Shown here: positions 9,850 to 16,952 of the stretch, piece by piece
How the letters are laid out: each line of letters begins with the position of its first letter
Position numbering within the stretch: position 1 is the first letter of the stretch
Source: Dermabacter hominis NBRC 106157
GTDB taxonomy: Bacteria; Actinomycetota; Actinomycetes; Actinomycetales; Dermabacteraceae
Assembly: GCF_001570785.1 (NCBI RefSeq)
Contig: NZ_BCSI01000001.1
Coordinates: 124,001-188,000, forward strand
Direction of reading: 5' to 3'
Length of the DNA stretch: 64,000 nucleotides
Position numbers and translations under genes: made by a program
Notes under the pieces: model-generated
What the model was told of the DNA's origin: nothing
The model's input: only the letters and a program-made list of their open reading frames with translations
Databases searched by the model: none

Positions 9850-10725
9850 ATGGCGATTTTTCTTGACGACAACTCCCGCATCATCGTGCAGGGCATCACC
9901 GGAAGCGAGGGTCTCAAGCACGCGCGCCGCATGAGCGCCGCGGGCGCCCAGATCGTGGGTGGGGTCAACCCGAAGAAAGCCGGGAGCGACGTGGACCTCG
10001 GCAACCGTCGGACCCCGGTTTTCGGCACGGTGGCCGAAGCGATGCGCGAAACCGGCGCGAATGTCTCCGTGGTTTTCGTGCCGCCCAGGTTTGCGAAGGG
10101 GGCCGTGATCGAAGCGATCGAGGCGGGTATGCCACTCGTCGTCGTCATCACGGAGGGCATCCCTGTTCTGGACACCGTCGAGTTTTATGCGCGCGCGCAG
10201 CGCAGTGGTCGCACGCGCATCATCGGGCCGAACTGCCCGGGGATCGTCTCGCCGGGTCTGTCCAATGCGGGGATCATCCCCGACCACATCACGGGCCCGG
10301 GCCCGATCGGGCTCGTCTCTAAATCCGGCACCCTCACGTACCAGATGATGCACGAACTCTCCGACATCGGCTTCACAACCGCGATCGGAATCGGCGGCGA
10401 CCCGGTCGTGGGCACGAGCCACATCGATGCCCTCGATGCTTTCGAAGCGGACCCCGCGACGGAGGTGATCGTCATGATCGGTGAAATCGGGGGAGACGCC
10501 GAGGAGCGCGCCGCCGAATTCATCCGCGCGAGGGTCACGAAACCCGTCGTCGGCTATATCGCTGGCTTCACCGCTCCCGAAGGCAAAACAATGGGGCACG
10601 CGGGCGCTATTGTGAGCGGCTCAAGCGGAACGGCGCGCGCGAAGAAGGCGGCGCTCGAGTCTGCGGGTGTGCGCGTGGGAACGAGCCCGAGTGAGGCCGC
10701 GAGGCTCGTACGAGAGGACCTCTAG
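9850..10725 (+). CDS. sucD: Succinate--CoA ligase [ADP-forming] subunit alpha
   Basis: Alpha subunit of succinyl-CoA synthetase, with the CoA-binding Rossmann domain and phosphohistidine. 291 residues from ATG 9850, preceded by an AAGTAGGG site overlapping the end of sucC; a longer open frame upstream lies inside suc[14 protein letters not shown] is the CoA phosphate loop, GPNCPG is conserved, and GHAGAIVSG places the active-site histidine at residue 250, matching His246 of the E. coli enzyme. The DUF6350 gene that commonly follows sucD in actinobacteria is not here; a DUF6350 gene occurs at the right end of the window instead. Confidence 0.96.
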   Translation: MAIFLDDNSRIIVQGITGSEGLKHARRMSAAGAQIVGGVNPKKAGSDVDLGNRRTPVFGTVAEAMRETGANVSVVFVPPRFAKGAVIEAIEAGMPLVVVITEGIPVLDTVEFYARAQRSGRTRIIGPNCPGIVSPGLSNAGIIPDHITGPGPIGLVSKSGTLTYQMMHELSDIGFTTAIGIGGDPVVGTSHIDALDAFEADPATEVIVMIGEIGGDAEERAAEFIRARVTKPVVGYIAGFTAPEGKTMGHAGAIVSGSSGTARAKKAALESAGVRVGTSPSEAARLVREDL

Positions 10726-10846
10726 CGGGCATCGCCTCCCGCCACGGATAGGCGAAGCTCGACGTCGCTCGCACGCGAGTCCTGCACCGCGTTCGCTGTC
10801 TCAAGATTGCGACAAGTTGCGCGCCCCACCACGCCGGCACACTCAG

Positions 10847-10852
10847 TAGTCT
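10847..10852 (+). promoter_or_regulatory. -10 element TAGTCT, leaderless
   Basis: TAGTCT ends 6 bases before ATG 10859 and no ribosome site is present, so the mRNA would begin near the start codon. Confidence 0.4.
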
Positions 10853-10858
10853 TTCCGC

Positions 10859-11278
10859 ATGAGTACACCAGGACCCACCAGGACAACGCCGAGCGAAGCC
10901 CCGCGCTTCAACCCCTCGATGCTTGGGGGCGCTTCGAATTGGGACTCCACGCCCGCGCGCACCTCTCGCAGCGGCGCTTTCCTCAAGTACCTCTTTGGCA
11001 CGGGGCTCGGTCTCGCAGCGCTCTCGCTCGTGCTGAGCTTTCTCGGTGTTGTCTGCGCCGTGTGCTCGTTCGTCGAACCGCTCGCGCGCATGGGCCTTGG
11101 AACACTGCCCCTCGCGGTTCTCGCTCTCGTGCTCGCGTTTGTGAGCGTTCGCCTTTCGCAGCGACTGGGCGGAAGCGCCCTCCTCTCGTTTGCCGCGATC
11201 GCCGCGTCATTCCCACTCGTGTTCTTCGGGCTGATCTCGTATTCGTTTCTGTTCACCATGCCGGTGGGGAAGGCCTGA
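10859..11278 (+). CDS. Hypothetical small membrane protein
   Basis: 139 residues, not recognised. A ~45-residue polar Ser/Thr/Pro N-terminus (MSTPGPTRTTPSEAPRFNPS...) is followed by three hydrophobic segments (GLGLAALSLVLSFLGVVCAVC, TLPLAVLALVLAFVSV, ALLSFAAIAASFPLVFFGLI). This resembles the C-terminal membrane module of the next gene product, so the two may be related DUF4190-like proteins with disordered cytoplasmic N-termini. No Shine-Dalgarno sequence; a TAGTCT hexamer six bases upstream suggests leaderless expression. Confidence 0.75.
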   Translation: MSTPGPTRTTPSEAPRFNPSMLGGASNWDSTPARTSRSGAFLKYLFGTGLGLAALSLVLSFLGVVCAVCSFVEPLARMGLGTLPLAVLALVLAFVSVRLSQRLGGSALLSFAAIAASFPLVFFGLISYSFLFTMPVGKA

Positions 11279-11333
11279 GATCCGACGGCACCCCGGCCCA
11301 CTCGTTGCCAAAGGTTTCTAAGGAAACCGCTTT

Positions 11334-11339
11334 TAGGAT
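11334..11339 (+). promoter_or_regulatory. -10 element TAGGAT, leaderless
   Basis: TAGGAT ends 6 bases (GGGGGC) before ATG 11346; the run of G is too close to the start to act as a typical ribosome site. Confidence 0.5.
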
Positions 11340-11345
11340 GGGGGC

Positions 11346-12923
11346 ATGAGTACTCCTTACGGCAACGATCCCGTCAACAACCCCCAGGGCTACCCAAAGC
11401 CCGAGAACCCCGAGAATCCGCCGAGCGTCGAGAACGCCCAGCAGGAGCAGTCATCGGCACCGAATTGGCAGGCGCAGGAAGCGCTCGCCCCTTCGCACGA
11501 CGAGTCCGCTGCTGCGACGCCCGAGGGCGGCGTTGTGCACGAGGTCGGCCCGTTCGCCTCGCAGAATGCTGAGGCTGAGGGAGATCGAAAGTCCCCCGAA
11601 GCTTCGCAGAATCCCGAAGCGACTCCGGACACAAGCGAAGACGTGCCGTCGTACGGCTCGACCTACCAGCCCGCCCACTACGGCAACGCCGCAGAAGCGG
11701 CTCCCGCGGCTCCGAGCTACGGTGCGTCCGCACAGAATGAGCAGGCGCAGCCGGAAAAGGTCGAGGCTGCTCAGGGTGAGCCGGCGGGCGTTGAGCCCGA
11801 ACAGCCGCGCGAAGAATCCACGCAGTTTGGTTCCTACGGCGCACCGTCGCACGGCGGTGAGTCGAGCGCCACCGAGCAGCACAGCGAGCAATCCACGCAG
11901 TTTGGCGCCTACGGCGCACCGGGCCACGAGGGCGCGGCGTCCCAGTCGCAGAGCTACGGCGGGGCCAGCTACGGCGCACCCAGCTATGGCGCGCCGAGCG
12001 AAGCGCCCAGCTACGGTTCGTCGCAGCAGAACCAGACTTATGGCGCCCCGAGTGGCGCGCCTGATAGCGGCTACTCGAATACGGACAGCAGCGCCGCGCA
12101 GTACGGCACGGCAGCATCCGCAGCGTCGGCAAACTCGGCAACCCCGGCAGCGTCGGCAACCTCGGCAGCTCCCGCGTACTCGGCTCCGTCGGCCCCTTCG
12201 GCGAACGAGCCGCAGCAGTTTGACTCGACCGCCGCGGGATCCGGGCAGGCGTCGGCCTTCCAGCAGCCCGGTGAAGCGCAGGGCTTCGGCGCCCAGACTT
12301 CAAGCGCCGTGAGCGAGGGGTACGGCAGTGAATCCGCACCCCAAGCGCAGAGCTATGGCCAGCAGAGCTACGGCAACGACTACAGCCAGCAGAGCTACGG
12401 CCAGCAGAACCAGCAGCCTAGCTACGCCCAGGGCTATGGCCAGCAGCAGGCCCCCGAGGGCGGCTACAGTGCGATGAACTCCGGCGATCACGGGGCAGCG
12501 CCGCAGGGCGGCTACAGCGCCCAGAACTCGAGCGCTAACCAGTTCCAGCCGAGCAACCCGGGTGTGCAAAGCGGTTACTCGGCACCGAGCGCAAATACCG
12601 GCTACCCGACCCCCGCGGGCTACAACCAGCAAGCACCCGCCACCGCAAGCGCACCGAAGAAGAGCGGCACTGTGCTCGCCATCATTGGTCTTGTGCTGGC
12701 CCTGATCGGTATCGGGCTCTCGTTCGTGCCGCTCATGTTCGTGTATGCCCTTGCGCTCCCGCTCGGCCTCGTGGGGCTCGTGCTCGGTGCTTGGGGCGCC
12801 ACACGCGGCTTCAAGGGCGGTAGTGGCAAGGCGCTCGGCATCATCACGTCGGTGCTCTCGGTTATCACGATCATCATCGGCATCGTGTCCATCATCATTG
12901 GCCTCATCGCGATGCTGGGGTAG
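11346..12923 (+). CDS. Low-complexity Tyr/Gly/Gln/Ser-rich protein with C-terminal DUF4190-like membrane domain
   Basis: 525 residues. Residues 1-100 are acidic and Gln/Glu/Pro/Ala-rich. Residues ~100-430 are low-complexity, with many Tyr-Gly units in forms such as SYGAPSYGAP, PSYGSSQQNQTYGAPSG, QSYGQQSYGNDYSQQSYG and GGYSAQNSS, plus an Ala/Ser/Thr stretch (~255-290). The last ~90 residues carry three hydrophobic segments (VLAIIGLVLALIGIGLSF, YALALPLGLVGLVLGAWGA, GIITSVLSVITIIIGIVSIIIGLIAML), the pattern of DUF4190-type anchors. It probably sits in the membrane with the repeat tail in the cytoplasm. Tyr spacing resembles prion-like domains of FUS/EWS proteins. Function is unknown. Confidence 0.85.
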   Translation: MSTPYGNDPVNNPQGYPKPENPENPPSVENAQQEQSSAPNWQAQEALAPSHDESAAATPEGGVVHEVGPFASQNAEAEGDRKSPEASQNPEATPDTSEDVPSYGSTYQPAHYGNAAEAAPAAPSYGASAQNEQAQPEKVEAAQGEPAGVEPEQPREESTQFGSYGAPSHGGESSATEQHSEQSTQFGAYGAPGHEGAASQSQSYGGASYGAPSYGAPSEAPSYGSSQQNQTYGAPSGAPDSGYSNTDSSAAQYGTAASAASANSATPAASATSAAPAYSAPSAPSANEPQQFDSTAAGSGQASAFQQPGEAQGFGAQTSSAVSEGYGSESAPQAQSYGQQSYGNDYSQQSYGQQNQQPSYAQGYGQQQAPEGGYSAMNSGDHGAAPQGGYSAQNSSANQFQPSNPGVQSGYSAPSANTGYPTPAGYNQQAPATASAPKKSGTVLAIIGLVLALIGIGLSFVPLMFVYALALPLGLVGLVLGAWGATRGFKGGSGKALGIITSVLSVITIIIGIVSIIIGLIAMLG

Positions 12924-12988
12924 CGCGCCACTGCTCGATGCGATTTCGCCTCGTGCCATCTCCTTCGAGGAGCGTGGTGCGGGGCGAT

Positions 12989-13018
12989 TTCTTTATTCGC
13001 ACCTTCTTTATTCGCACC
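12989..13018 (+). repeat. Two perfect tandem copies of a 15-bp unit
   Basis: TTCTTTATTCGCACC occurs at 12989-13003 and again at 13004-13018, directly upstream of the 13060 promoter. It is AT-rich compared with its surroundings. Confidence 0.85.
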
Positions 13019-13059
13019 GGGAGGTGTGACCTGTCATACCTATATGGCCGGCCGGCGTC

Positions 13060-13065
13060 TATGAT
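13060..13065 (+). promoter_or_regulatory. -10 element TATGAT, leaderless
   Basis: A near-consensus TATGAT ends 6 bases before ATG 13072. No clear -35 at normal spacing; the 15-bp tandem repeat lies ~40 bases further upstream. Confidence 0.55.
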
Positions 13066-13071
13066 GGCCGC

Positions 13072-13431
13072 ATGAGCGCACCGTTCCTCGGTCCCGGAAT
13101 GAACCAGCCGCAACCCACGCCCGCACCTCTTCAGACCGGAACGCCCGGCACTCCCGTCGATGCGGGCCAGGTTCAGGCCACCGCGAAGAGCAACGGGAGC
13201 GATACGAACGCGAGGCAATTTTGGCTCACGAGCAGCGCACAGCAGGGGGCACGGGCCCACGAGGTGATCGTGAAAGGTCAGCTCGCAGCCGCAGTCTTGA
13301 AGCAGGGAGAGACAGCATCGGGTCTCGTGTGCTTCCCCGATGAACTCACGGGGGACGGCGAAAAGATACTCACCTTTACCGACGAGGATGACGATGGCGT
13401 GGAGCATAACGTGCAGTGGCGTATGCAGTGA
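13072..13431 (+). CDS. Hypothetical protein with Pro/Gln-rich N-terminus
   Basis: 119 residues, not recognised. The first ~45 are Pro/Gln/Thr/Gly-rich and probably disordered; residues ~46-119 look like a small beta-rich domain (ARQFWLTSSAQQGARAHEVI, GETASGLVCFPDELTGDGEKIL, acidic DEDDDGVEH near the end). There is no signal peptide or membrane segment. It has its own TATGAT promoter and lies in a run of small envelope-type genes. A single cysteine is present. Confidence 0.7.
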   Translation: MSAPFLGPGMNQPQPTPAPLQTGTPGTPVDAGQVQATAKSNGSDTNARQFWLTSSAQQGARAHEVIVKGQLAAAVLKQGETASGLVCFPDELTGDGEKILTFTDEDDDGVEHNVQWRMQ

Positions 13432-13484
13432 ATGGCACAGCGGACGAATCCCATTGAAACTTGAGACCAGGTGATGTCGTGACC

Positions 13485-13784
13485 ATGCACGCTCCCGCCC
13501 CTTCGCGCTCCACGGTCCTTTCGCCCGCTCTTGCCGTTGGCGCTCTATTCCTCGCGAGTGTGGGCGGCGCACTCGGGCTCCTCAAGGGGGCGATTGTCAT
13601 AGGCATCGGCATCGGTCTCGCAGTGGCGGGGCTCGCCCTAGCCGCGTGGGTTCTCGCGCGCGCAGTCCGGGACGGGGATACCGCCGGCATGTTCGTCGGT
13701 TCCGTTGCGGCGATTGCGGCGTTTTTTGCCTCGACGGCAGGAGTGCTCACGCTACTCGCGAGGATCGTGGCACACGACGTGTAG
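13485..13784 (+). CDS. Hypothetical small membrane protein
   Basis: 99 residues from ATG 13485, starting MHAPAPSRSTVLSPALAVGA. Three hydrophobic segments cover most of the sequence. AGGTGAT at 13469-13475 is a plausible ribosome site for this ATG; in-frame GTG (13479) and TTG (13461) upstream are alternatives. No family is recognised. It ends 165 bases before the DtxR gene; the gap contains an inverted pair of the TCCGACG motif and a short repeated CCCCATATTT. Confidence 0.6.
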   Translation: MHAPAPSRSTVLSPALAVGALFLASVGGALGLLKGAIVIGIGIGLAVAGLALAAWVLARAVRDGDTAGMFVGSVAAIAAFFASTAGVLTLLARIVAHDV

Positions 13785-13838
13785 TGCGAGGCGCTTTGTG
13801 CGTCTCGGTCGAGGCGGGGGAGCGCAAGCAATGTGGGG

Positions 13839-13868
13839 TCCGACGCTTGCCGGGCTGCCGTCGGAACC
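13839..13868 (+). repeat. Inverted pair of the TCCGACG motif (hairpin)
   Basis: TCCGACG at 13839-13845 and CGTCGGA within 13859-13866 face each other across a short GC-rich centre, forming a stem. Nearly the same sequence occurs at 53964-53992. The right arm contains a full copy of the dispersed motif CCGTCGGAAC. Confidence 0.7.
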
Positions 13869-13949
13869 TCACTTATAGAATCGAGCAGCGCCCCCATATT
13901 TAGCGCCCCATATTTTCTGCGCCCCGTGCGCCCCACTCGAAGGAGCATC

Positions 13950-14678
13950 GTGACTGACCTGATCGATACGACAGAGATGTACTTGAAAACGGTGTTCGAG
14001 CTGCTCGAACTCGGGATTACGCCGATGCGGGCGCGGATCGCGGAGCGACTGCATCAGTCTGGACCCACCGTTTCGCAGACGGTTGCGCGCATGGAGCGCG
14101 ATGGCTTGCTCTTCCTTGACGATGAGCGCGTCATTCACTTGAGTATCGAGGGAGAGCGGATTGCCACGGGCGTGATGCGCAAGCATCGCCTCGCCGAGCG
14201 CCACCTCATCGACGTCATCGGCCTCGAGTACTCGAAAGTGCACGAAGAGGCGTGCCGCTGGGAGCACGTGATGAGCCTCGACGTTGAGCGTAAGATCGCG
14301 TCGCTCCTCACCCCTCCGTATCGCGATCCCTACGGAAATCCGATCCCGGGCCTCGCCGAACTCGAGTGCGGCCTTGAAGATATCCACCCCGGTGTAGCCG
14401 AGGGGGTCAACGGCTCGGGAGTTCGGCAAAGTGCGGGTCAAAGACTCGTGGATTGTGACCTGAGCGCAGGGCCGTGCACTGTGCGGGTTGCGTCGATTGG
14501 GGAGGTCATTCAGTCGGACGTGTCATTCCTGGCGGATCTCGAGGCCCACGGGGTCGTTCCCGGTGCTGACGTGCGCGTTTATGCCGACGCGGATGCGATC
14601 GTTCTCGAGACCGAGGGCGGCGAACCGATCTCGCTTACTCCTTCCGATGCGGGCCACATCGGGGTCGATCCAGTGTGA
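13950..14678 (+). CDS. dtxR: DtxR/IdeR-family metal-dependent transcriptional repressor
   Basis: Iron-activated (possibly manganese-activated) DNA-binding regulator of metal and siderophore genes. GTG at 13950 with AAGGAG at 13940-13945 gives 242 residues; the frame extends upstream without a start site of similar quality. The N-terminal winged helix (VDTTEMYL-like IDTTEMYLKTVFELL, RARIAERLHQSGPTVSQTVARMERDGLL) is almost the textbook DtxR sequence. Metal-site residues are visible: Met10, the dimerisation-domain HRLAERHL, and Cys/Glu/His of EEACRWEHVM. GNPIPGL follows, then a longer linker and a C-terminal SH3-like (FeoA-type) domain (VASIGEVIQSDVSFLADLEAHGVVPGADV). Targets are not known from the window apart from one weak box-like site at 15841. 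Confidence 0.93.
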   Translation: MTDLIDTTEMYLKTVFELLELGITPMRARIAERLHQSGPTVSQTVARMERDGLLFLDDERVIHLSIEGERIATGVMRKHRLAERHLIDVIGLEYSKVHEEACRWEHVMSLDVERKIASLLTPPYRDPYGNPIPGLAELECGLEDIHPGVAEGVNGSGVRQSAGQRLVDCDLSAGPCTVRVASIGEVIQSDVSFLADLEAHGVVPGADVRVYADADAIVLETEGGEPISLTPSDAGHIGVDPV

Positions 14679-14720
14679 CCTGATTCCGTCTAGGTAAAGG
14701 ACTGTCAAAGACTTGGAACA

Positions 14721-14757
14721 GCCTCCGTCAGATCCCACTGACGGAGGCGTTTTGTTT
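14721..14757 (+). terminator. Intrinsic terminator after dtxR
   Basis: An 11-bp perfect stem (14721-14731 with 14738-14748), 6-base loop, then GTTTTGTTT. Confidence 0.88.
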
Positions 14758-14795
14758 CGTAGAGTCGTACTCGGTTGTGGAAGAGCCGCGCCCTA

Positions 14796-14847
14796 GCTCC
14801 TGGATTTTCATACCTGCTCCGGGAAGCTCGAACTCTTAGGCAGGAGC
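14796..14847 (+). promoter_or_regulatory. Leader with two mutually exclusive hairpins before the NlpC/P60 gene
   Basis: GCTCCTG (14796-14802) can pair with CAGGAGC (14841-14847), while CCTGC (14813-14817) can pair with GCAGG (14840-14844); the two pairings compete for the same bases just upstream of the ribosome-site region. I do not see the conserved core of the c-di-AMP (ydaO) riboswitch that often precedes such hydrolases. Regulation is only a suggestion. Confidence 0.3.
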
Positions 14848-14862
14848 CGCAAGGTCGAGAAC

Positions 14863-15768
14863 ATGGAAGGTCCCCACGTGTCGAATCGTTTCGCGAACAC
14901 CCATCGCCGCCAGATGCGCCCCGTTACCCCCGTGGCGCGCGCTACCCGTGGCACCGCTGGCGTTGCTTTCGCTGCGACCTTCGTGCTCACCGGCTCCACC
15001 GGCGCACTCGCTGATGGCACGACTCAGGCCGATGCCGCTGCCGAGTCGACGAATGTCATCGCCCCCGTCACCGCCCCGGCCGTGGCCATCCCCGTCGCTC
15101 AGAAGCACGACGACTCAGCTTTCGGTGTGTTCGCCGCTTCGGCCGCGACCCTCAAGCCCAAGGCTCCCGTGGTTGAGGTTGAAGAGCCCGAGGCTCTTAA
15201 TGACCGCGACGAAGACGAATCCGACAACCGCGAAGAGGATTCGCGCGAGACCGAAGAGAATTCGCGCGAGACCAGCGAGACCGAAGAGCATAGCTCGGAC
15301 CGCCGCGAAGAGCGCGCAAACGACGAGTCGGAGGACACCGACAACTCCGAGGACACCTCCGATCGCAAGAAGCGCGAAAAGAAGAGCGAGGAGCGCGACA
15401 ACGAGACCGAAGAAGCCCCGAGCTCGTCGGCTGCTACTGGTTCGATCTTCTCGACTGCTAAGCGAGGCATCGGCGTTCGCTACGTGTTCGGTGGCAGCTC
15501 GCCCTCGGGCTGGGATTGCTCCGGCTTCACGTCGTGGGTGTACCGCCAGCACGGTATCCACCTCCCGCACAGCGCGGGCGCCCAGGCACGTATGGGCAAG
15601 CGCATCTCCCGCTCTGAGGCTCGCCCCGGCGATCTCGCCTACTACCCCGGCCACGTCGGCATCTACGCCGGCAACGGCATGATCCTCGACGCGGGCAACA
15701 GCGCAAAGAACACGAGCATCCGCAAGCTCTGGAACGCGAACTGGTCCTTCTACCGCATCGCTGACTGA
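14863..15768 (+). CDS. Secreted NlpC/P60 peptidoglycan endopeptidase
   Basis: Cell-wall hydrolase cleaving peptide stems of peptidoglycan. 301 residues from ATG 14863; a GTG at 14878 is an alternative start. A basic N-terminus and hydrophobic segment (GVAFAATFVLTGSTGALAD) form a signal peptide. Residues ~105-190 are a very charged Glu/Asp/Arg/Asn-rich linker with repeated short units (SRETEENSRETSETEE). The catalytic domain (~195-301) has Cys219 in GWDCSGFTSWVY, His264 in YYPGHVGIYAG and a downstream polar residue, as in NlpC/P60 (RipA-like) enzymes. The ARPGDLAYY motif is also typical. A good terminator follows. The charged linker is unusually long and may bind wall polymers. Confidence 0.9.
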   Translation: MEGPHVSNRFANTHRRQMRPVTPVARATRGTAGVAFAATFVLTGSTGALADGTTQADAAAESTNVIAPVTAPAVAIPVAQKHDDSAFGVFAASAATLKPKAPVVEVEEPEALNDRDEDESDNREEDSRETEENSRETSETEEHSSDRREERANDESEDTDNSEDTSDRKKREKKSEERDNETEEAPSSSAATGSIFSTAKRGIGVRYVFGGSSPSGWDCSGFTSWVYRQHGIHLPHSAGAQARMGKRISRSEARPGDLAYYPGHVGIYAGNGMILDAGNSAKNTSIRKLWNANWSFYRIAD

Positions 15769-15784
15769 TCACGACTTTGAGAAC

Positions 15785-15820
15785 GCCACCCCGGATCGTG
15801 CCGGGGTGGCGTTTCCTTTT
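15785..15820 (+). terminator. Intrinsic terminator after the NlpC/P60 gene
   Basis: A 10-bp perfect stem (15785-15794 with 15801-15810), 6-base loop, then GTTTCCTTTT. Confidence 0.87.
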
Positions 15821-15840
15821 AAGAGGTATGGCCGGTTCGG

Positions 15841-15846
15841 TAAGGT
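15841..15846 (+). promoter_or_regulatory. -10 element TAAGGT, leaderless
   Basis: TAAGGT ends 6 bases before ATG 15853. The segment TAAGGTGAGCCTA also matches the left half and centre of the DtxR box consensus; the right half does not match. Confidence 0.4.
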
Positions 15847-15852
15847 GAGCCT

Positions 15853-16734
15853 ATGACTATCGTGCGTGAAATCGGGGCCGTGCTCCTGGTGCTTGTCTCG
15901 TTCGTGGCAACAACCGTGAGCGTGCCCGCCGCGTGGGTGCGCGACCGCATCGTGAACCGCGAGGGCTTCTTGACGCTCACGAGCCCCCTCGCGCGCGACC
16001 TCGACCTGCAAAAGACTCTCGCGAATGAGGCGATGAACCAGGTCGGTGCGGGGCTCCCCATCCCCGAGAGCCTACGGGCAGGGGTGCAGGACATGCTCTT
16101 GTCCCAAGTCGGTGCGGTCACAGGCACCGAGGCCTACGGGACGATGTGGTCGGGAACGATGGGGGACATCCACGACCAGCTCACGAGCGGCGCCACGACC
16201 GTGACGGTGCACGCCGATCTCACGCCAATCTGGGATGCGCTCCTCGCGCCCGTGAAATCAATTCTCCCGTTCGACATCCCCGATGTCGGACCGACCGTCG
16301 TCAACCTCGGTACGTTCGATGCCGGCTGGTTTGAGATTCTTGAGGCCATCGCCGTAAACGCAACCCTCCTTACCGTCGTCGGTATTGCTGCGGGCATCGG
16401 CGCGCTTCTCGTGTCGAGCGTTCGGCTGCGCACGCTCATGCTCCTGGGCGTCGCCGTACTGGTGACGGCCCTGACTTGGATCGGCGTGCTCTACGGCCAC
16501 GCGCTGTGGGTGCCCGAGACTCTGACCGATTCGACCGTTGCCGGGCCGGTGGTCCAGCGCGTTCTCGACGTTGCTGCCCACGACGTTTTCGTTCCGGCGG
16601 TCCTGTGCGCTCTCGCGGGTCTCGGCCTCATCATCGCTGCCGTCACAGGCATGTCGATCGTTGCGGCGCGACGGTCGGCCGCGCAGCGCCAGGCGATTCC
16701 CGCGACACAGGGCGGATATCCCGAGCGCTGGTAG
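15853..16734 (+). CDS. Hypothetical integral membrane protein
   Basis: 293 residues, not recognised. One N-terminal membrane segment (IGAVLLVLVSFVATTVSVPAA) is followed by an extracellular-looking region (~30-165) with helices reminiscent of a coiled sensor (LQKTLANEAMNQVGAGLPI, YGTMWSGTMGDIHDQL), then three more membrane segments (ATLLTVVGIAAGIGALLV, TLMLLGVAVLVTALTWIGV, VPAVLCALAGLGLIIAAV) and a short polar tail. The layout resembles other actinobacterial membrane proteins of unknown role. It is probably leaderless. Confidence 0.75.
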   Translation: MTIVREIGAVLLVLVSFVATTVSVPAAWVRDRIVNREGFLTLTSPLARDLDLQKTLANEAMNQVGAGLPIPESLRAGVQDMLLSQVGAVTGTEAYGTMWSGTMGDIHDQLTSGATTVTVHADLTPIWDALLAPVKSILPFDIPDVGPTVVNLGTFDAGWFEILEAIAVNATLLTVVGIAAGIGALLVSSVRLRTLMLLGVAVLVTALTWIGVLYGHALWVPETLTDSTVAGPVVQRVLDVAAHDVFVPAVLCALAGLGLIIAAVTGMSIVAARRSAAQRQAIPATQGGYPERW

Positions 16735-16888
16735 CCTCGCCCGCATTCGGGGCTTCTTGCTGCCACGAGCGGTTGATAGTGCGCTGACCTACTGGAAACG
16801 GCGTGAGGTCGGCGCGAATCTTAATTGTCGATGAACAGGTTCCGACATTTCGATGCTTGTCTTGCCGAAAACTCCCGGCATTGATTTA

Positions 16889-16905
16889 TTTAAAGCGGCT
16901 TTAAA
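16889..16905 (+). promoter_or_regulatory. 17-bp palindrome, probable ROK-regulator operator
   Basis: TTTAAAGC-G-GCTTTAAA is a perfect palindrome with an 8-bp arm, inside the only AT-rich patch of the 218-bp gap before the ROK gene. TTGATT at 16881-16886 could be the -35, so a repressor bound here would block the promoter. Confidence 0.5.
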
Positions 16906-16952
16906 AACTACTGGCCCGAACGCGGCAGTCGCTGAGGTGGGGAGGTTCGCAC

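Noticed and set aside
14761-14862. c-di-AMP (ydaO) riboswitch before the NlpC/P60 gene
   Set aside because: The region is only ~100 bases and I cannot find the conserved core motifs; only simple competing stems are visible.
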